The notes under the pieces are model-generated. The model saw only the letters and a program-made list of their open reading frames with translations, was not told the DNA's origin and made no database searches. A program made the translations under genes and the position numbers. Of a stretch of 64,000 nt of DNA, positions 7,722 through 15,881 are shown piece after piece. How positions within the stretch are numbered: the stretch's first letter is position 1; each line of letters opens with the position of its first letter. Origin of the DNA: Streptomyces sp. NBC_00433 (lineage in GTDB: Bacteria; Actinomycetota; Actinomycetes; Streptomycetales; Streptomycetaceae); the NCBI GenBank assembly GCA_036015235.1, contig CP107926.1, forward strand, positions 620,001-684,000. Reading direction: 5' to 3'.

Positions 7722-8522
7722 TTGGAGTTCGGTGTACTCGGGCCGTTACGGGTCCGTGACGCGGACCGTGACCACACGCCCACCGCGCCCAAGCAGCGCC
7801 AGCTGCTGTCGCTGCTGCTGCTCGACGCGGGCAAGGTCGTCCCGGCCGGCACCTGCGTGACCGAGCTGTGGGGCAGCGCCCCGCCGAGCAGTGCCGCCGC
7901 GACCCTGCAGTCGTACGTGCTGTCGCTGCGCCGGATGCTCACCGCGATGCCGAGCGTCGGCAGTGCTCCCGCGGCCCGGCGGCTGCTGGAGACCCGGGAG
8001 AACGGCTACTCGCTCGTGGTCCCGGTCGACGCGCTCGACCTGGAGCAGTTCAGGGCGCTGGCACGCCGCGGCACCGCGCTGATGCACCGGGACGACCGCG
8101 GCGCCTCCCGGCTGCTGGCACTGGCGCTGGCCCTGTGGCAGGGTCCGGCGCTCGCCGGGGTGCCGGCCGGCCCGGTGCTCGCCGGGCGGCTGCGGGTGCT
8201 GCACGAGGAGCTGCTCAGCGTACGGACGCAGCGCATCGACGCGGACCTGAGCCTGGGGCGGCACCGCGAACTGCTCGACGAGCTGGACGGGTTGGCCGCG
8301 GGGCAGCCCGCGGAGGAGTACGTCCAGGCGCAGTACATGCTGGCGCTGTACCGCTCGGGCCACCGCGACCGGGCACTGGTGGTGATGGGGCGGCTGCGCC
8401 AGGTGCTGCGTGACGAGCTGGGGCTCGAACCGTCCTCGTGGGTGGAGAACCTGCACCTCTCGATGCTGGACGGCGGCCCGTCCGACCGGTTCGGCCCCGG
8501 GGAGGCCGGCCCGAGGCGATGA
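7722..8522 (+). CDS. SARP/AfsR-type regulator (SARP1)
   Basis: A 266-residue Streptomyces antibiotic regulatory protein, a class that typically activates biosynthetic operons through heptameric direct repeats. The N-terminal OmpR-like winged helix (about 1-95; FGVLGPLRV, KQRQLLSLLLLDAGKVV, LWGSAPPSSAAATLQSYVLS) is followed by a bacterial transcriptional activation domain (about 100-250; FRALARRGTALM to LGLEPSSWVENLH). TTG at 7722 is preferred because GGAGGAG (7707-7713) is eight bases away and gives the canonical MEFGVLGPLRV opening; GTG 7713 overlaps that ribosome site. Codon 9 is TTA (7746-7748), predicting bldA control. It converges on a DUF6059 gene, a partner often seen next to SARPs. 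Confidence 0.85.
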   Translation: MEFGVLGPLRVRDADRDHTPTAPKQRQLLSLLLLDAGKVVPAGTCVTELWGSAPPSSAAATLQSYVLSLRRMLTAMPSVGSAPAARRLLETRENGYSLVVPVDALDLEQFRALARRGTALMHRDDRGASRLLALALALWQGPALAGVPAGPVLAGRLRVLHEELLSVRTQRIDADLSLGRHRELLDELDGLAAGQPAEEYVQAQYMLALYRSGHRDRALVVMGRLRQVLRDELGLEPSSWVENLHLSMLDGGPSDRFGPGEAGPRR

Positions 8523-8534
8523 CGCCCGAGCGCG

Positions 8535-8771
8535 TCACTTCGCGCTGTCGCCGATCGCGTCGATCTCGGCCATCAGCATGAGCTCCACCCTGGTCAGCGG
8601 AATTCCCCGGCACATCCGCTCCGGGTGCCCGGCAGGCGGGCCGACCACATCCGGCGGCGGCGCCGATTCGGGATATGCCGTGTCCGGATCGGGCATATGG
8701 AACCAGAACATGGCGAGGCTCCCGAGCCCCGTGGTTAATTGCTTGAGCAGCCACCGGGAGATGCGTCTCAT
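8535..8771 (-). CDS. DUF6059-type small protein
   Basis: A 78-residue protein (MRRISRWLLKQLTTGLGSLA start). It has a short amphipathic or membrane-tending N-terminus and a Pro-rich C-terminal motif (PPAGHPERMCRGIPLTRVEL) that resembles the DUF6059 small proteins encoded beside SARP regulators. Function unknown. It ends 12 bp from the SARP1 stop on the opposite strand. No strong ribosome site is visible upstream of ATG 8771, so the start is less certain than the reading frame. Confidence 0.6.
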   Translation of the reverse strand: MRRISRWLLKQLTTGLGSLAMFWFHMPDPDTAYPESAPPPDVVGPPAGHPERMCRGIPLTRVELMLMAEIDAIGDSAK

Positions 8772-9159
8772 CCGGTGACAGTAGAGCGCGGCTGCAAAGC
8801 CCACATAAAGCGGAACCGGCGCCGCCCGGCCCCGGGCGCTTCGGCCCGTCGGGCCCTGATACCCGGATCCGGACGCTCTGACGTCTTCTGCGGCCTCTGC
8901 TCGGGCTTGCGCGCGGACGCTCGCAGCGGCGGTCGCCGGCGGAAAAGAATGCGCCCCTTCGCCTCGGGAACCGTAGGCAGCACGACGGCCGCTCGGTAAG
9001 CTCGTCGCATCAGTCATTACCACGGTGACCAGTTCGTTTGGTACGTCACACCCTGTCCGTACGCGCAACAGCACTGCCCGGTGGATCAGTTCGCCGCACC
9101 GGGCGACAGGCCACTCCGTCACGGGGACGGGGTGCACGCGATCGTTCAGAGGGGACCAC
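8772..9159. other. Intergenic region between DUF6059 gene and SARP2
   Basis: 388 bp of divergent promoter space. The segment 9001-9060 is relatively AT-rich (TCAGTCATTACC, CAGTTCGTTTGG) and probably holds the SARP2 promoter. No gene or clear operator was found. Confidence 0.3.
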
Positions 9160-10032
9160 GTGGACAGCCCGAAGGTCTTCGAACCGGCGGCGGGGCACGA
9201 GCGGTTGGCGCCCACGGCGGCGCCCTCGGTGTCGCTACGGCTGCTGGGGCCGCTCGAAGTGGTCGCCGGCGCGACGGAAGTGCCGCTCCCCCAGCGCAAA
9301 CTGCGGCAGCTGCTGGCCACTTTGCTGATCCGGCCGAACGCCACCGTCTCCAGCGACTCGCTGATCCGTGACCTGTGGGGCGACCAGCCGCCGGCCACCG
9401 CGGTGTCGGCACTGCGGGTGTACGTCTCGCAGTTGCGCAAGTTCCTCGCACGGCACGGGCTCGACAACTGGTGCATGCTGCGGACCAGGACACCCGGCTA
9501 CCAACTCGCGCTCGACGACGGCGTCCTGGACACCGTCAGGTTCGAACGGCTGTGCCTGCAAGGCCGCGAGCGCGCCGGCGCCGGCGACCTGGAGGCCGCC
9601 TCCCGCCTCTACCGCGAAGCGCTGGCGCTGCGCCGCGGACCCACGCTTGAGGACCTGCGGGACGGTCCCGCGCGGGCGGGTGCCGCCCTGCAGTACGACG
9701 AGGCGTGGATAACCGCGCTGCGCCGCCGTATCGACGTCGACCTGACGCTGGGGAGCCACCACGAACTGGTCGGCGAGCTGCGCCGGTTGACGGCCGAGGA
9801 CCAGCTCGACGAGGGCTTCTGCGCCCGCCTGATGCTCGCGCTGCACCGAAGCGGCCGCAGCGGCGAGGCGCTCGACGTCTACCGGCGCACCCGGGCCCGG
9901 CTCATCGAGGAGCTGGGCATCGAGCCCGGTGTGGAGCTGCGCACGGCCCACCGGACCGTACTGTCCGACAACACCCTCGTCCCGGCGGCGGCCGCGACGG
10001 TCGGAGACGCGGAGGCGGCCGCGACGGCCTGA
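9160..10032 (+). CDS. SARP/AfsR-type regulator (SARP2)
   Basis: A 290-residue SARP. After a 25-residue lead, the winged helix runs from about 27 to 115 (LRLLGPLEVVAGATEVPLPQ, LIRDLWGDQPPATAVSALRV). The activation domain follows (about 120-270; FERLCLQGRERAGAGDLEAA, LGIEPGVELRTAHR). GTG at 9160 follows AGAGGGGA; earlier in-frame starts would add a low-complexity leader. Unlike SARP1 and SARP3, no TTA codon is evident. It converges on the type II thioesterase gene, with only 19 bp between stops. Likely one of the pathway activators; targets not determinable here. Confidence 0.82.
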   Translation: MDSPKVFEPAAGHERLAPTAAPSVSLRLLGPLEVVAGATEVPLPQRKLRQLLATLLIRPNATVSSDSLIRDLWGDQPPATAVSALRVYVSQLRKFLARHGLDNWCMLRTRTPGYQLALDDGVLDTVRFERLCLQGRERAGAGDLEAASRLYREALALRRGPTLEDLRDGPARAGAALQYDEAWITALRRRIDVDLTLGSHHELVGELRRLTAEDQLDEGFCARLMLALHRSGRSGEALDVYRRTRARLIEELGIEPGVELRTAHRTVLSDNTLVPAAAATVGDAEAAATA

Positions 10033-10039
10033 GGCCCGT

Positions 10040-10064
10040 GCCCGGCCCGGCTCAGCGGCCGGGC
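10040..10064. terminator. Possible terminator between SARP2 and thioesterase
   Basis: Hairpin GCCCGGCC (10040-10047) / GGCCGGGC (10057-10064) with a 9-nt loop spanning the gap between two convergent genes and overlapping the thioesterase stop. Confidence 0.4.
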
Positions 10065-10834
10065 GCCGTCGGCCGCCGGGCGGTCGCGAGCCGGTCGAGG
10101 ACCAGGCTGCCGATCTCGGGCCAGCGGTCGGACAGGAAGAAGTGGCCGCCGGTGTAGGTGCGCACCTCGCAGCTCGCCGCGGTGTGCCGCGTCCAGGCCC
10201 GCGCCTCCTCGTCGGTCACCCGCGGGTCGCTGTCCCCGGTCAGCACGGTGACCGGGCACCCCAGCGGCGGCCCCTGCGGGTGCCGGTAGGTCTCCACCGC
10301 CCGGTAGTCGCTGCGCAGCACCGGCAGCGACATCCGCAGCACCTCCTCGTCCGCGAGCACCTCGGGCGGTGTGCCGTCCAGCGCGCGGATGTCGGCGAGC
10401 AGCGCGTCGTCGCTCGCGAGGTGCAGCTTCTCGTCGCGGTACGCCGAGGGCGCCCGCCGCCCGGACGCGAACAGCCGTACGGGCCCGGCGCCGTCGGCCT
10501 CCATGCGCCGCGCGACCTCGTAGGCCACGACCGCGCCCATGCTGTGCCCGAATAGCGCGAGGCGCTCCCCGCGCCAGGGGGCCAGGGCCGCTGCGGCACC
10601 GTCGGCGAGCTGGGCTATGTCGTCGAGCAGCGGCTCCCGACATCGGTCCTGGCGGCCTGGGTACTGCACACAGAGCACATCGGTCCGCTCCCGCAGTTCC
10701 GCGGAGAACGGGTGGAAGAAGCCGGCGGCGCCGCCGGCGTGCGGGAAGCAGACGAGTCGCGCGGGCGAGGCCGTGTACGGGTGGAAGCGGCGCACCCACG
10801 TCCGGGTGGTTGCGCCGGTGAGTGTATGCGACAC
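10052..10834 (-). CDS. Type II (editing) thioesterase
   Basis: A discrete 260-residue alpha/beta-hydrolase thioesterase of the kind that removes stalled or aberrant acyl groups from carrier proteins of PKS/NRPS lines. Typical features are LVCFPHAGGAAGFFHPFSAE (28-47), VQYPGRQDR (57-65), nucleophile Ser98 in GHSMG, an Asp in the LTGDSDPRVTDEEA region and the catalytic His in YTGGHFFLSD. GTG at 10834 is preceded by GAGGA at correct spacing. It is the second discrete thioesterase of the window (the other is at 26982, in the PKS operon), which hints that this region also belongs to the pathway. It is separated from korB by a repeat-rich gap. Confidence 0.88.
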   Translation of the reverse strand: MSHTLTGATTRTWVRRFHPYTASPARLVCFPHAGGAAGFFHPFSAELRERTDVLCVQYPGRQDRCREPLLDDIAQLADGAAAALAPWRGERLALFGHSMGAVVAYEVARRMEADGAGPVRLFASGRRAPSAYRDEKLHLASDDALLADIRALDGTPPEVLADEEVLRMSLPVLRSDYRAVETYRHPQGPPLGCPVTVLTGDSDPRVTDEEARAWTRHTAASCEVRTYTGGHFFLSDRWPEIGSLVLDRLATARRPTAPGR

Positions 10835-10915
10835 GATTTTCCTCACGTCGTGGTCGTTGACGCCCCGAGCGGGGCGCCGGCTTCTACGGTCCCCCTTCGG
10901 CAGGGGGTCCCGACA

Positions 10916-11039
10916 GGGGCGCGGGGAACTGCGCGACCGGCCGTCGACGGGCTGCACGTCGTCACCGGCCCGAAGGGGCAGTTCGGTCCGTGCCGGACCA
11001 CCGGCCGATGGTGGGTTGGTCGCGCCGTTCCCCGCGCCC
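10916..11039. repeat. Inverted pair of the GGGGCGCGGGGAAC dispersed repeat
   Basis: The element at 10916-10938 (GGGGCGCGGGGAACTGCGCG, then ACC) recurs inverted at 11018-11039 with one internal mismatch. The arms of about 22 bp are separated by about 80 bp. The same element flanks 24968-25092. It is a common kind of intergenic repeat in streptomycetes and could act as a terminator between korB and the thioesterase gene. Confidence 0.7.
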
Positions 11040-11067
11040 TAGGCCTGCTTCTTCCCTGCCGGGAAGG

Positions 11068-12111
11068 CTAGGGGACGGTCCAGGTGTCGGTGCCGGCGAG
11101 CAGGCCGGCCAGGTCGCCTTCGCCCTGGCGGGTGACGGCGAGGTCGAGTTGCTCGGCCATGTCGGTGTCGTAGACGGGGCGGGTGGTGTCGCGCAGGACA
11201 CCGATGGGGGTGTGGTGCAGGGTGTCGGGGTCGGCCAGCCGGGACAGGGCGAACGCCGTCGTGGGGCTGGCGGCGTGCGCGTCATGGACGAGGACCTGGT
11301 CCGCCGTGGCGTCGGTGACCTCGATCACCGCCAGGTCACCGGTCACAGGGTCGCGCACGACACCTTTGGATCCGAAGCGGATGGGTCGGCCGTGTTCGAG
11401 GCGGATGACGGCTTCTTGCGCGGTCGCACTGTCTTTGAGGGCGTCGAAGGCGCCGTCGTTGAAGATGTTGCAGTTCTGGTAGATCTCCACCAGCGCTGTC
11501 CCGGGGTGGTCGGCGGCCGCCCGCAGCACCGACTGCAGATGCTTGCGGTCCGAGTCGATGGTGCGGGCCACGAAGCTCGCCTCCGCGCCGATCGCCAGCG
11601 ACAGCGGGTTGAACGGCGCGTCCAGCGATCCCATCGGTGTGGACTTGGTGATCTTCCCGGTCTCCGACGTCGGGGAGTACTGCCCCTTCGTCAGCCCGTA
11701 GATCCGGTTGTTGAACAGCAGGATCTTCAGGTTCACATTCCGCCGCAACGCGTGGATCAGATGGTTCCCGCCGATCGACAGCGCGTCCCCGTCGCCCGTC
11801 ACCACCCATACCGACAGGTCACGGCGGGACGTGGCAAGCCCCGTCGCGATCGCGGGGGCCCGGCCGTGGATGGAGTGCATACCGTAGGTGTTCATGTAAT
11901 ACGGGAAGCGGGAGGAGCAGCCGATCCCGGAGATGAAGACGATGTTCTCGCGGGCCAGGCCCAGCTCGGGCATGAACGACTGGACGGCGGCCAGGACCGC
12001 GTAGTCGCCGCAGCCGGGGCACCAGCGGACTTCCTGGTCGGATTTGAAGTCCTTCATCGACTGCTTGCCGGTCGCTTTGGGGACCAGCGTGAGCGCCTCA
12101 GACACTGCCAC
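11068..12111 (-). CDS. korB: 2-oxoacid:ferredoxin oxidoreductase, beta subunit
   Basis: The TPP-binding subunit (347 residues) of a CoA-dependent 2-oxoacid:ferredoxin oxidoreductase, which oxidatively decarboxylates 2-oxoglutarate or pyruvate to an acyl-CoA and reduces ferredoxin. It has WCPGCGDYAVLAAVQSF near the N-terminus, the TPP motif GDGDALSIGGNHLIHALRRN followed by NNRIYGLTKGQYSP, and a C-terminal domain typical of KorB. GTG 12111 or GTG 12105 could start; AGGAGG lies just upstream and the start overlaps the end of korA by 14 bp, implying translational coupling. Substrate preference is inferred from similarity to actinobacterial KorAB. It could supply acyl-CoA extender precursors or be a second housekeeping copy. 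Confidence 0.88.
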   Translation of the reverse strand: MAVSEALTLVPKATGKQSMKDFKSDQEVRWCPGCGDYAVLAAVQSFMPELGLARENIVFISGIGCSSRFPYYMNTYGMHSIHGRAPAIATGLATSRRDLSVWVVTGDGDALSIGGNHLIHALRRNVNLKILLFNNRIYGLTKGQYSPTSETGKITKSTPMGSLDAPFNPLSLAIGAEASFVARTIDSDRKHLQSVLRAAADHPGTALVEIYQNCNIFNDGAFDALKDSATAQEAVIRLEHGRPIRFGSKGVVRDPVTGDLAVIEVTDATADQVLVHDAHAASPTTAFALSRLADPDTLHHTPIGVLRDTTRPVYDTDMAEQLDLAVTRQGEGDLAGLLAGTDTWTVP

Positions 12112-14059
12112 CCACCTCCTCCTGCTGCTGCTGCTGCGGGTTCATGATCGCGGTGATGGCCTGGGCAAGCTGCTCGGCCTTGAAGGGCAGGCCGGTGACC
12201 TGGGTCAGCGAGGAGGTGTCGACCAGGTAGCGGGCCCGCAGCAGATGCGCGAGCTGCCCCAGGTTCATCTCCGGGACCACCACCCGCTCATAGGCGCCCA
12301 GCACCTCCCCCAGATTCGCCGGGAACGGGTTCAGGTGCCGCAGGTGGGCCTGGGCGATGTGCTCGCCGCCGCGGCGGATCCGCCGCACCGCCGCCGTGAT
12401 CGGCCCGTACGTCGACCCCCACCCCACCACCAGCGTCCGCGCACCCCCCGTGGGGTCGTCGACCTGAACGTCGGGCACGGTGATCCCGTCGATCTTCGCC
12501 TGCCGGGTACGGACCATCAGATCGTGGTTGGCCGGGTCGTAGGAGATGTTGCCCGTGCCGTCCTGCTTCTCGATCCCCCCGATCCGGTGCTCCAGCCCCG
12601 CCGTGCCCGGCACCGCCCACGGCCGCGCCAACGTCTCCGGATCCCGCAGATAGGGCCAGAACGCCTCCGTCCCGTCGGCGTCCACATGATTCGGGCCCTC
12701 AGCGAAATCGACCCGCAGATCGGGCAGCTCACCGACCGCCGGGATCCGCCACGGCTCCGAGCCGTTCGCCAGATACCCGTCCGAGAGCAGGAAGACCGGG
12801 GTGCGGTAGGCCACCGCGATCCGCACGGCCTCCAAAGCGGCCGTGAAACAGTCCGCCGCCGTGGCCGGCGCGACCACCGGCACCGGCGCCTCACCGTTGC
12901 GGCCGAACATCGCCTGCAACAGATCGGCCTGCTCGGTCTTGGTCGGCATACCCGTCGACGGCCCGCCGCGCTGGATGTCCACCACCAGCAGCGGCAACTC
13001 CAACGACACCGCCAACCCGATCGTCTCCGACTTCAGCGCCACCCCCGGCCCCGACGTCGTCGTCACCGCCAACGCCCCACCGAACGCCGCACCCAAAGCC
13101 GCGCCGATCGCCGCGATCTCGTCCTCGGCCTGGAAGGTCCGCACCCCGAAGTTCTTGTGCCGCGACAGCTCATGGAGGATGTCGGAGGCCGGGGTGATCG
13201 GATACGACCCCAGGAACAGCGGCAGCCCCGACTGCCGCGACGCCGCGACCAACCCGTACGACAGCGCCAGATTCCCCGAGATGTTCCGGTACGTCCCCGC
13301 GGGGAACGCCGCCGACGCCGGCGCGACCTCGTAGGAGACCGCGAAGTCCTCGGTGGTCTCCCCGAAATTGAAGCCCGCACGGAACGCCGCGACGTTCGCC
13401 GCCGCGATATCCGGCTTCTTCGCGAACTTCCGCAGCAAGAACGCCTCGGTACCCTCCGTCGGCCGGTGGTACATCCACGACAGCAACCCCAGAGCGAACA
13501 TGTTCTTCGCCCGCTCCGCGTCCTTCCGCGCCAGCCCCGAGTCCTTCAACGCCTCCACCGTCAGCGTCGTCAACGGCACCCGGTGCACCGCGAACCCCGC
13601 CAGCGAATCGTCATCCAGCGGACTCGACGGCCACCCGACCTTCGCCATCGCCCGCTTCGTGAACTCATCGGTGTTCACGATGACCTCCGCACCCCGCGGC
13701 AGATCACCCAGATTCGCCTTCAACGCCGCCGGATTCATCGCCACCAGCACATCCGGCGCGTCACCCGGCGTCAGAATGTCATGATCCGCGAAATGCAACT
13801 GGAACGACGACACCCCCGGCAACGTCCCCGCAGGCGCCCGGATCTCCGCCGGGAAATTCGGCAGCGTCGACAGATCATTACCGAACGACGCCGTCTCCGA
13901 CGTGAAACGATCACCCGTAAGCTGCATACCATCACCGGAATCACCCGCAAACCGGATAATCACCCGGTCCATGCTCTGGACCTTCTTGGCGGTCCTGAAC
14001 GATTCGTCGGGCACGGTGGCGGCCGGTGTCTGCTCCGCCTCTTCGACCTGGCTGGTCAC
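12098..14059 (-). CDS. korA: 2-oxoacid:ferredoxin oxidoreductase, alpha subunit (gamma-alpha fusion)
   Basis: A 653-residue partner of KorB. The N-terminal gamma domain (about 35-215; RVIIRFAGDSGDGMQLTGDR) is fused to the alpha (pyrimidine-binding) domain (about 240-620; GLPLFLGSYPITPASDILHE, TTTSGPGVALKSETIGLAVS). This is the usual actinobacterial two-gene layout. GTG at 14059 is preceded by AGGAGG ten bases away; the upstream in-frame ATG at 14104 would add a leader overlapping the ribosome site. It forms a two-gene operon with korB, and a hairpin at 14108-14153 separates it from the halogenase upstream. Confidence 0.88.
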   Translation of the reverse strand: MTSQVEEAEQTPAATVPDESFRTAKKVQSMDRVIIRFAGDSGDGMQLTGDRFTSETASFGNDLSTLPNFPAEIRAPAGTLPGVSSFQLHFADHDILTPGDAPDVLVAMNPAALKANLGDLPRGAEVIVNTDEFTKRAMAKVGWPSSPLDDDSLAGFAVHRVPLTTLTVEALKDSGLARKDAERAKNMFALGLLSWMYHRPTEGTEAFLLRKFAKKPDIAAANVAAFRAGFNFGETTEDFAVSYEVAPASAAFPAGTYRNISGNLALSYGLVAASRQSGLPLFLGSYPITPASDILHELSRHKNFGVRTFQAEDEIAAIGAALGAAFGGALAVTTTSGPGVALKSETIGLAVSLELPLLVVDIQRGGPSTGMPTKTEQADLLQAMFGRNGEAPVPVVAPATAADCFTAALEAVRIAVAYRTPVFLLSDGYLANGSEPWRIPAVGELPDLRVDFAEGPNHVDADGTEAFWPYLRDPETLARPWAVPGTAGLEHRIGGIEKQDGTGNISYDPANHDLMVRTRQAKIDGITVPDVQVDDPTGGARTLVVGWGSTYGPITAAVRRIRRGGEHIAQAHLRHLNPFPANLGEVLGAYERVVVPEMNLGQLAHLLRARYLVDTSSLTQVTGLPFKAEQLAQAITAIMNPQQQQQEEVGGSV

Positions 14060-14107
14060 GTTACTGGGCCTCCTGAAGCAGCGGCTGCCCCCGCTGGGCA
14101 GCACTGG

Positions 14108-14153
14108 CCGGACCGGCCGGCCCCGATTGGGGTCTCGGGGCGAGCCGGTCCGG
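14108..14153 (-). terminator. Hairpin between halogenase 1 and korA
   Basis: Nested inverted repeat: CCGGACCGGC (14108-14117) with GCCGGTCCGG (14144-14153), and inside it CCCCGA (14121-14126) with TCGGGG (14135-14140). It follows the halogenase stop by about 40 bp, so it probably terminates that transcript. Confidence 0.55.
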
Positions 14154-14194
14154 ATCGACGCGCCGGGCCGCGGTCCTTACCGCGGCCGGCTTGT

Positions 14195-15868
14195 TCACTC
14201 ACCGCCTTTGAGTCGCATCCTGACCAGGCCCTTGCTGGCGTTGATCATGCGCGGGCCGATCTCCGGCGGGGCCTCGCGGCGGCACCAGACGGCATTGCGC
14301 GCCATCTTGCCGGGGGACATGTTGAAGCAGCGGGTGTCGCGCTCGCCGAGCCGGAAGGAGGGTGCGATGAAGTCGGCGTTCTTGATGTGCTCCAGGATCC
14401 GGTGGGCCGCGGCGGTCGCCTCGGTCTTGCCCTCCTCGACGAGCTGGCACTGCTCGCGTACCAGCCGCCCCATGTCGTTGAAGCCGGGGCTGACCGGCAG
14501 CGGCGATCCGGGGTATTTGGTCTGCTCCAGCTCCAGGAAGACCTCGTCCTTGCCGGTCTTCATGAACCGGTAGTAGGCGTCCTCCAGCATGACGTTGCCG
14601 AGCATGGTGCCGAGCATCCAGGTGCGGTTGACGGCGTTCCACAGCTCGTAGTTGCGGAAGCCGACGAAGGAGCTGTAGACGATGTCGTCGTGGAAGTCGA
14701 ACAGCCCCTGCTGGAGGGCGTCGACGTAGCCGAACCGCTCCTGCGACCAGTCGCCGTCGCGGGACGCGGCGATCAGCCGCCAGCCCAGCGCGTTGACCAC
14801 TTCGAGGGTGTTGGTCAGGCCGCGTGAGTAGAGCGCGTCGATGAAGCCGGCCGCGTGGGAGGTGAGGCAGTAGCGCTCGCCGACCACCTGGTTCGCCGAA
14901 TACTGCAGACGGCCGGTGGACACCCAGGGGCGTACGGCCTTGGCACCCTCGAACTGCCAGGCGATCTCCGGGAAGCGCTTGAGGAAGTCGGCGAACTCCT
15001 GCTCGGCGCTCAGCTCGCCCTTGGGGTATTTGCGCGGGTCGAGGGTCAGGCCGACGCTGCACAGCGGGTTCTGCGCGTTCTCGTGGTTGTCGAACGGGAT
15101 GACCCACAGCCAGCCGCCGTCGAAGACGTGGTGCAGGGTGCCGTTGTGCCACGGGTTGGGCTGGTCGTGCAGCTTCGCGGAGGGCGCGTCGTCGAACCGC
15201 TTGACGCCGATCATGTGGGTGAACATCGCCCGGGTGTGGGTCTTGGCGCGGGTGGGCGTCTCGCGCAGGCCGAAGCGCTCGGCGAGCGGCGAGCGGAAGC
15301 CGCTGCCGTCCACGACGTATTTGGCGCGGAATTCCTCGCCGCTGTCGGCGCGCAGCACCGCACCCGTCGCCGGGTCGATGTCGACGTCGGAGATCCGGGT
15401 GGCGAGCCGGGCGTGGGCGCCGTATTTCACCGCGACGTTGAAGAGGTACGCGTCGATGTCCTGGCGGAACAGGTGGGTCTCGGTCCTGATCGCCGCGGGC
15501 ACCACGAGCTGGTTGATCTCGTGCGGGTTCTGCTGCTCGCCCTCGCGGTGGTAGACGAAGCCGAAGTTCTGCTTCTGGCCGCAGCTGCGGGTGACGTGCT
15601 TCTGGATGCCCTTGAAGCTGGACAGCGGCATCAGCTCGGGCACCTGGTAGCGGTCGGCGAGCAGCCGGGTCATGCCGGAGGTGTACGGGATGGTCGACTC
15701 GCCGACGGCGAACCTGGGGTGGGTGCCCGCGTCGAGCAGGAGCACCCGCACGCCGTTGCGGGCGAGTACCGCCCCGAGGAGGCCGCCTGCCATGCCGCTG
15801 CCGAGGATGGCCACGTCGAATTCGTTGCTGCGCGGGTGGGCGGAACTGGAGTGCTGCACGTCCCTCAC
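14195..15868 (-). CDS. FAD-dependent halogenase (halogenase 1)
   Basis: A 557-residue flavin-dependent halogenase-type enzyme, expected to use FADH2, O2 and chloride or bromide to make a hypohalous species passed to a lysine. The Rossmann motif GSGMAGG is at 23-29, GESTIPYTS at 56-64, and the candidate catalytic Lys99 is in GQKQNFGF. The diagnostic WxWxIP appears as WLWVIP near residue 253. The C-terminal part is longer than in tryptophan halogenases, as in halogenases acting on large or carrier-bound phenolic substrates. GTG at 15868 lies four to five bases after AAGGAAGG and 13 bp after the LAL regulator's stop, so the two are co-transcribed. The substrate is unknown. Confidence 0.83.
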   Translation of the reverse strand: MRDVQHSSSAHPRSNEFDVAILGSGMAGGLLGAVLARNGVRVLLLDAGTHPRFAVGESTIPYTSGMTRLLADRYQVPELMPLSSFKGIQKHVTRSCGQKQNFGFVYHREGEQQNPHEINQLVVPAAIRTETHLFRQDIDAYLFNVAVKYGAHARLATRISDVDIDPATGAVLRADSGEEFRAKYVVDGSGFRSPLAERFGLRETPTRAKTHTRAMFTHMIGVKRFDDAPSAKLHDQPNPWHNGTLHHVFDGGWLWVIPFDNHENAQNPLCSVGLTLDPRKYPKGELSAEQEFADFLKRFPEIAWQFEGAKAVRPWVSTGRLQYSANQVVGERYCLTSHAAGFIDALYSRGLTNTLEVVNALGWRLIAASRDGDWSQERFGYVDALQQGLFDFHDDIVYSSFVGFRNYELWNAVNRTWMLGTMLGNVMLEDAYYRFMKTGKDEVFLELEQTKYPGSPLPVSPGFNDMGRLVREQCQLVEEGKTEATAAAHRILEHIKNADFIAPSFRLGERDTRCFNMSPGKMARNAVWCRREAPPEIGPRMINASKGLVRMRLKGGE

Positions 15869-15881
15869 CTAGCCTTCCTTG

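Noticed and set aside
12044-14827. Large plus-strand open frame across korA
   Set aside because: Arg/His/Gln-rich translation with no domain; antisense to a clearly conserved korA.
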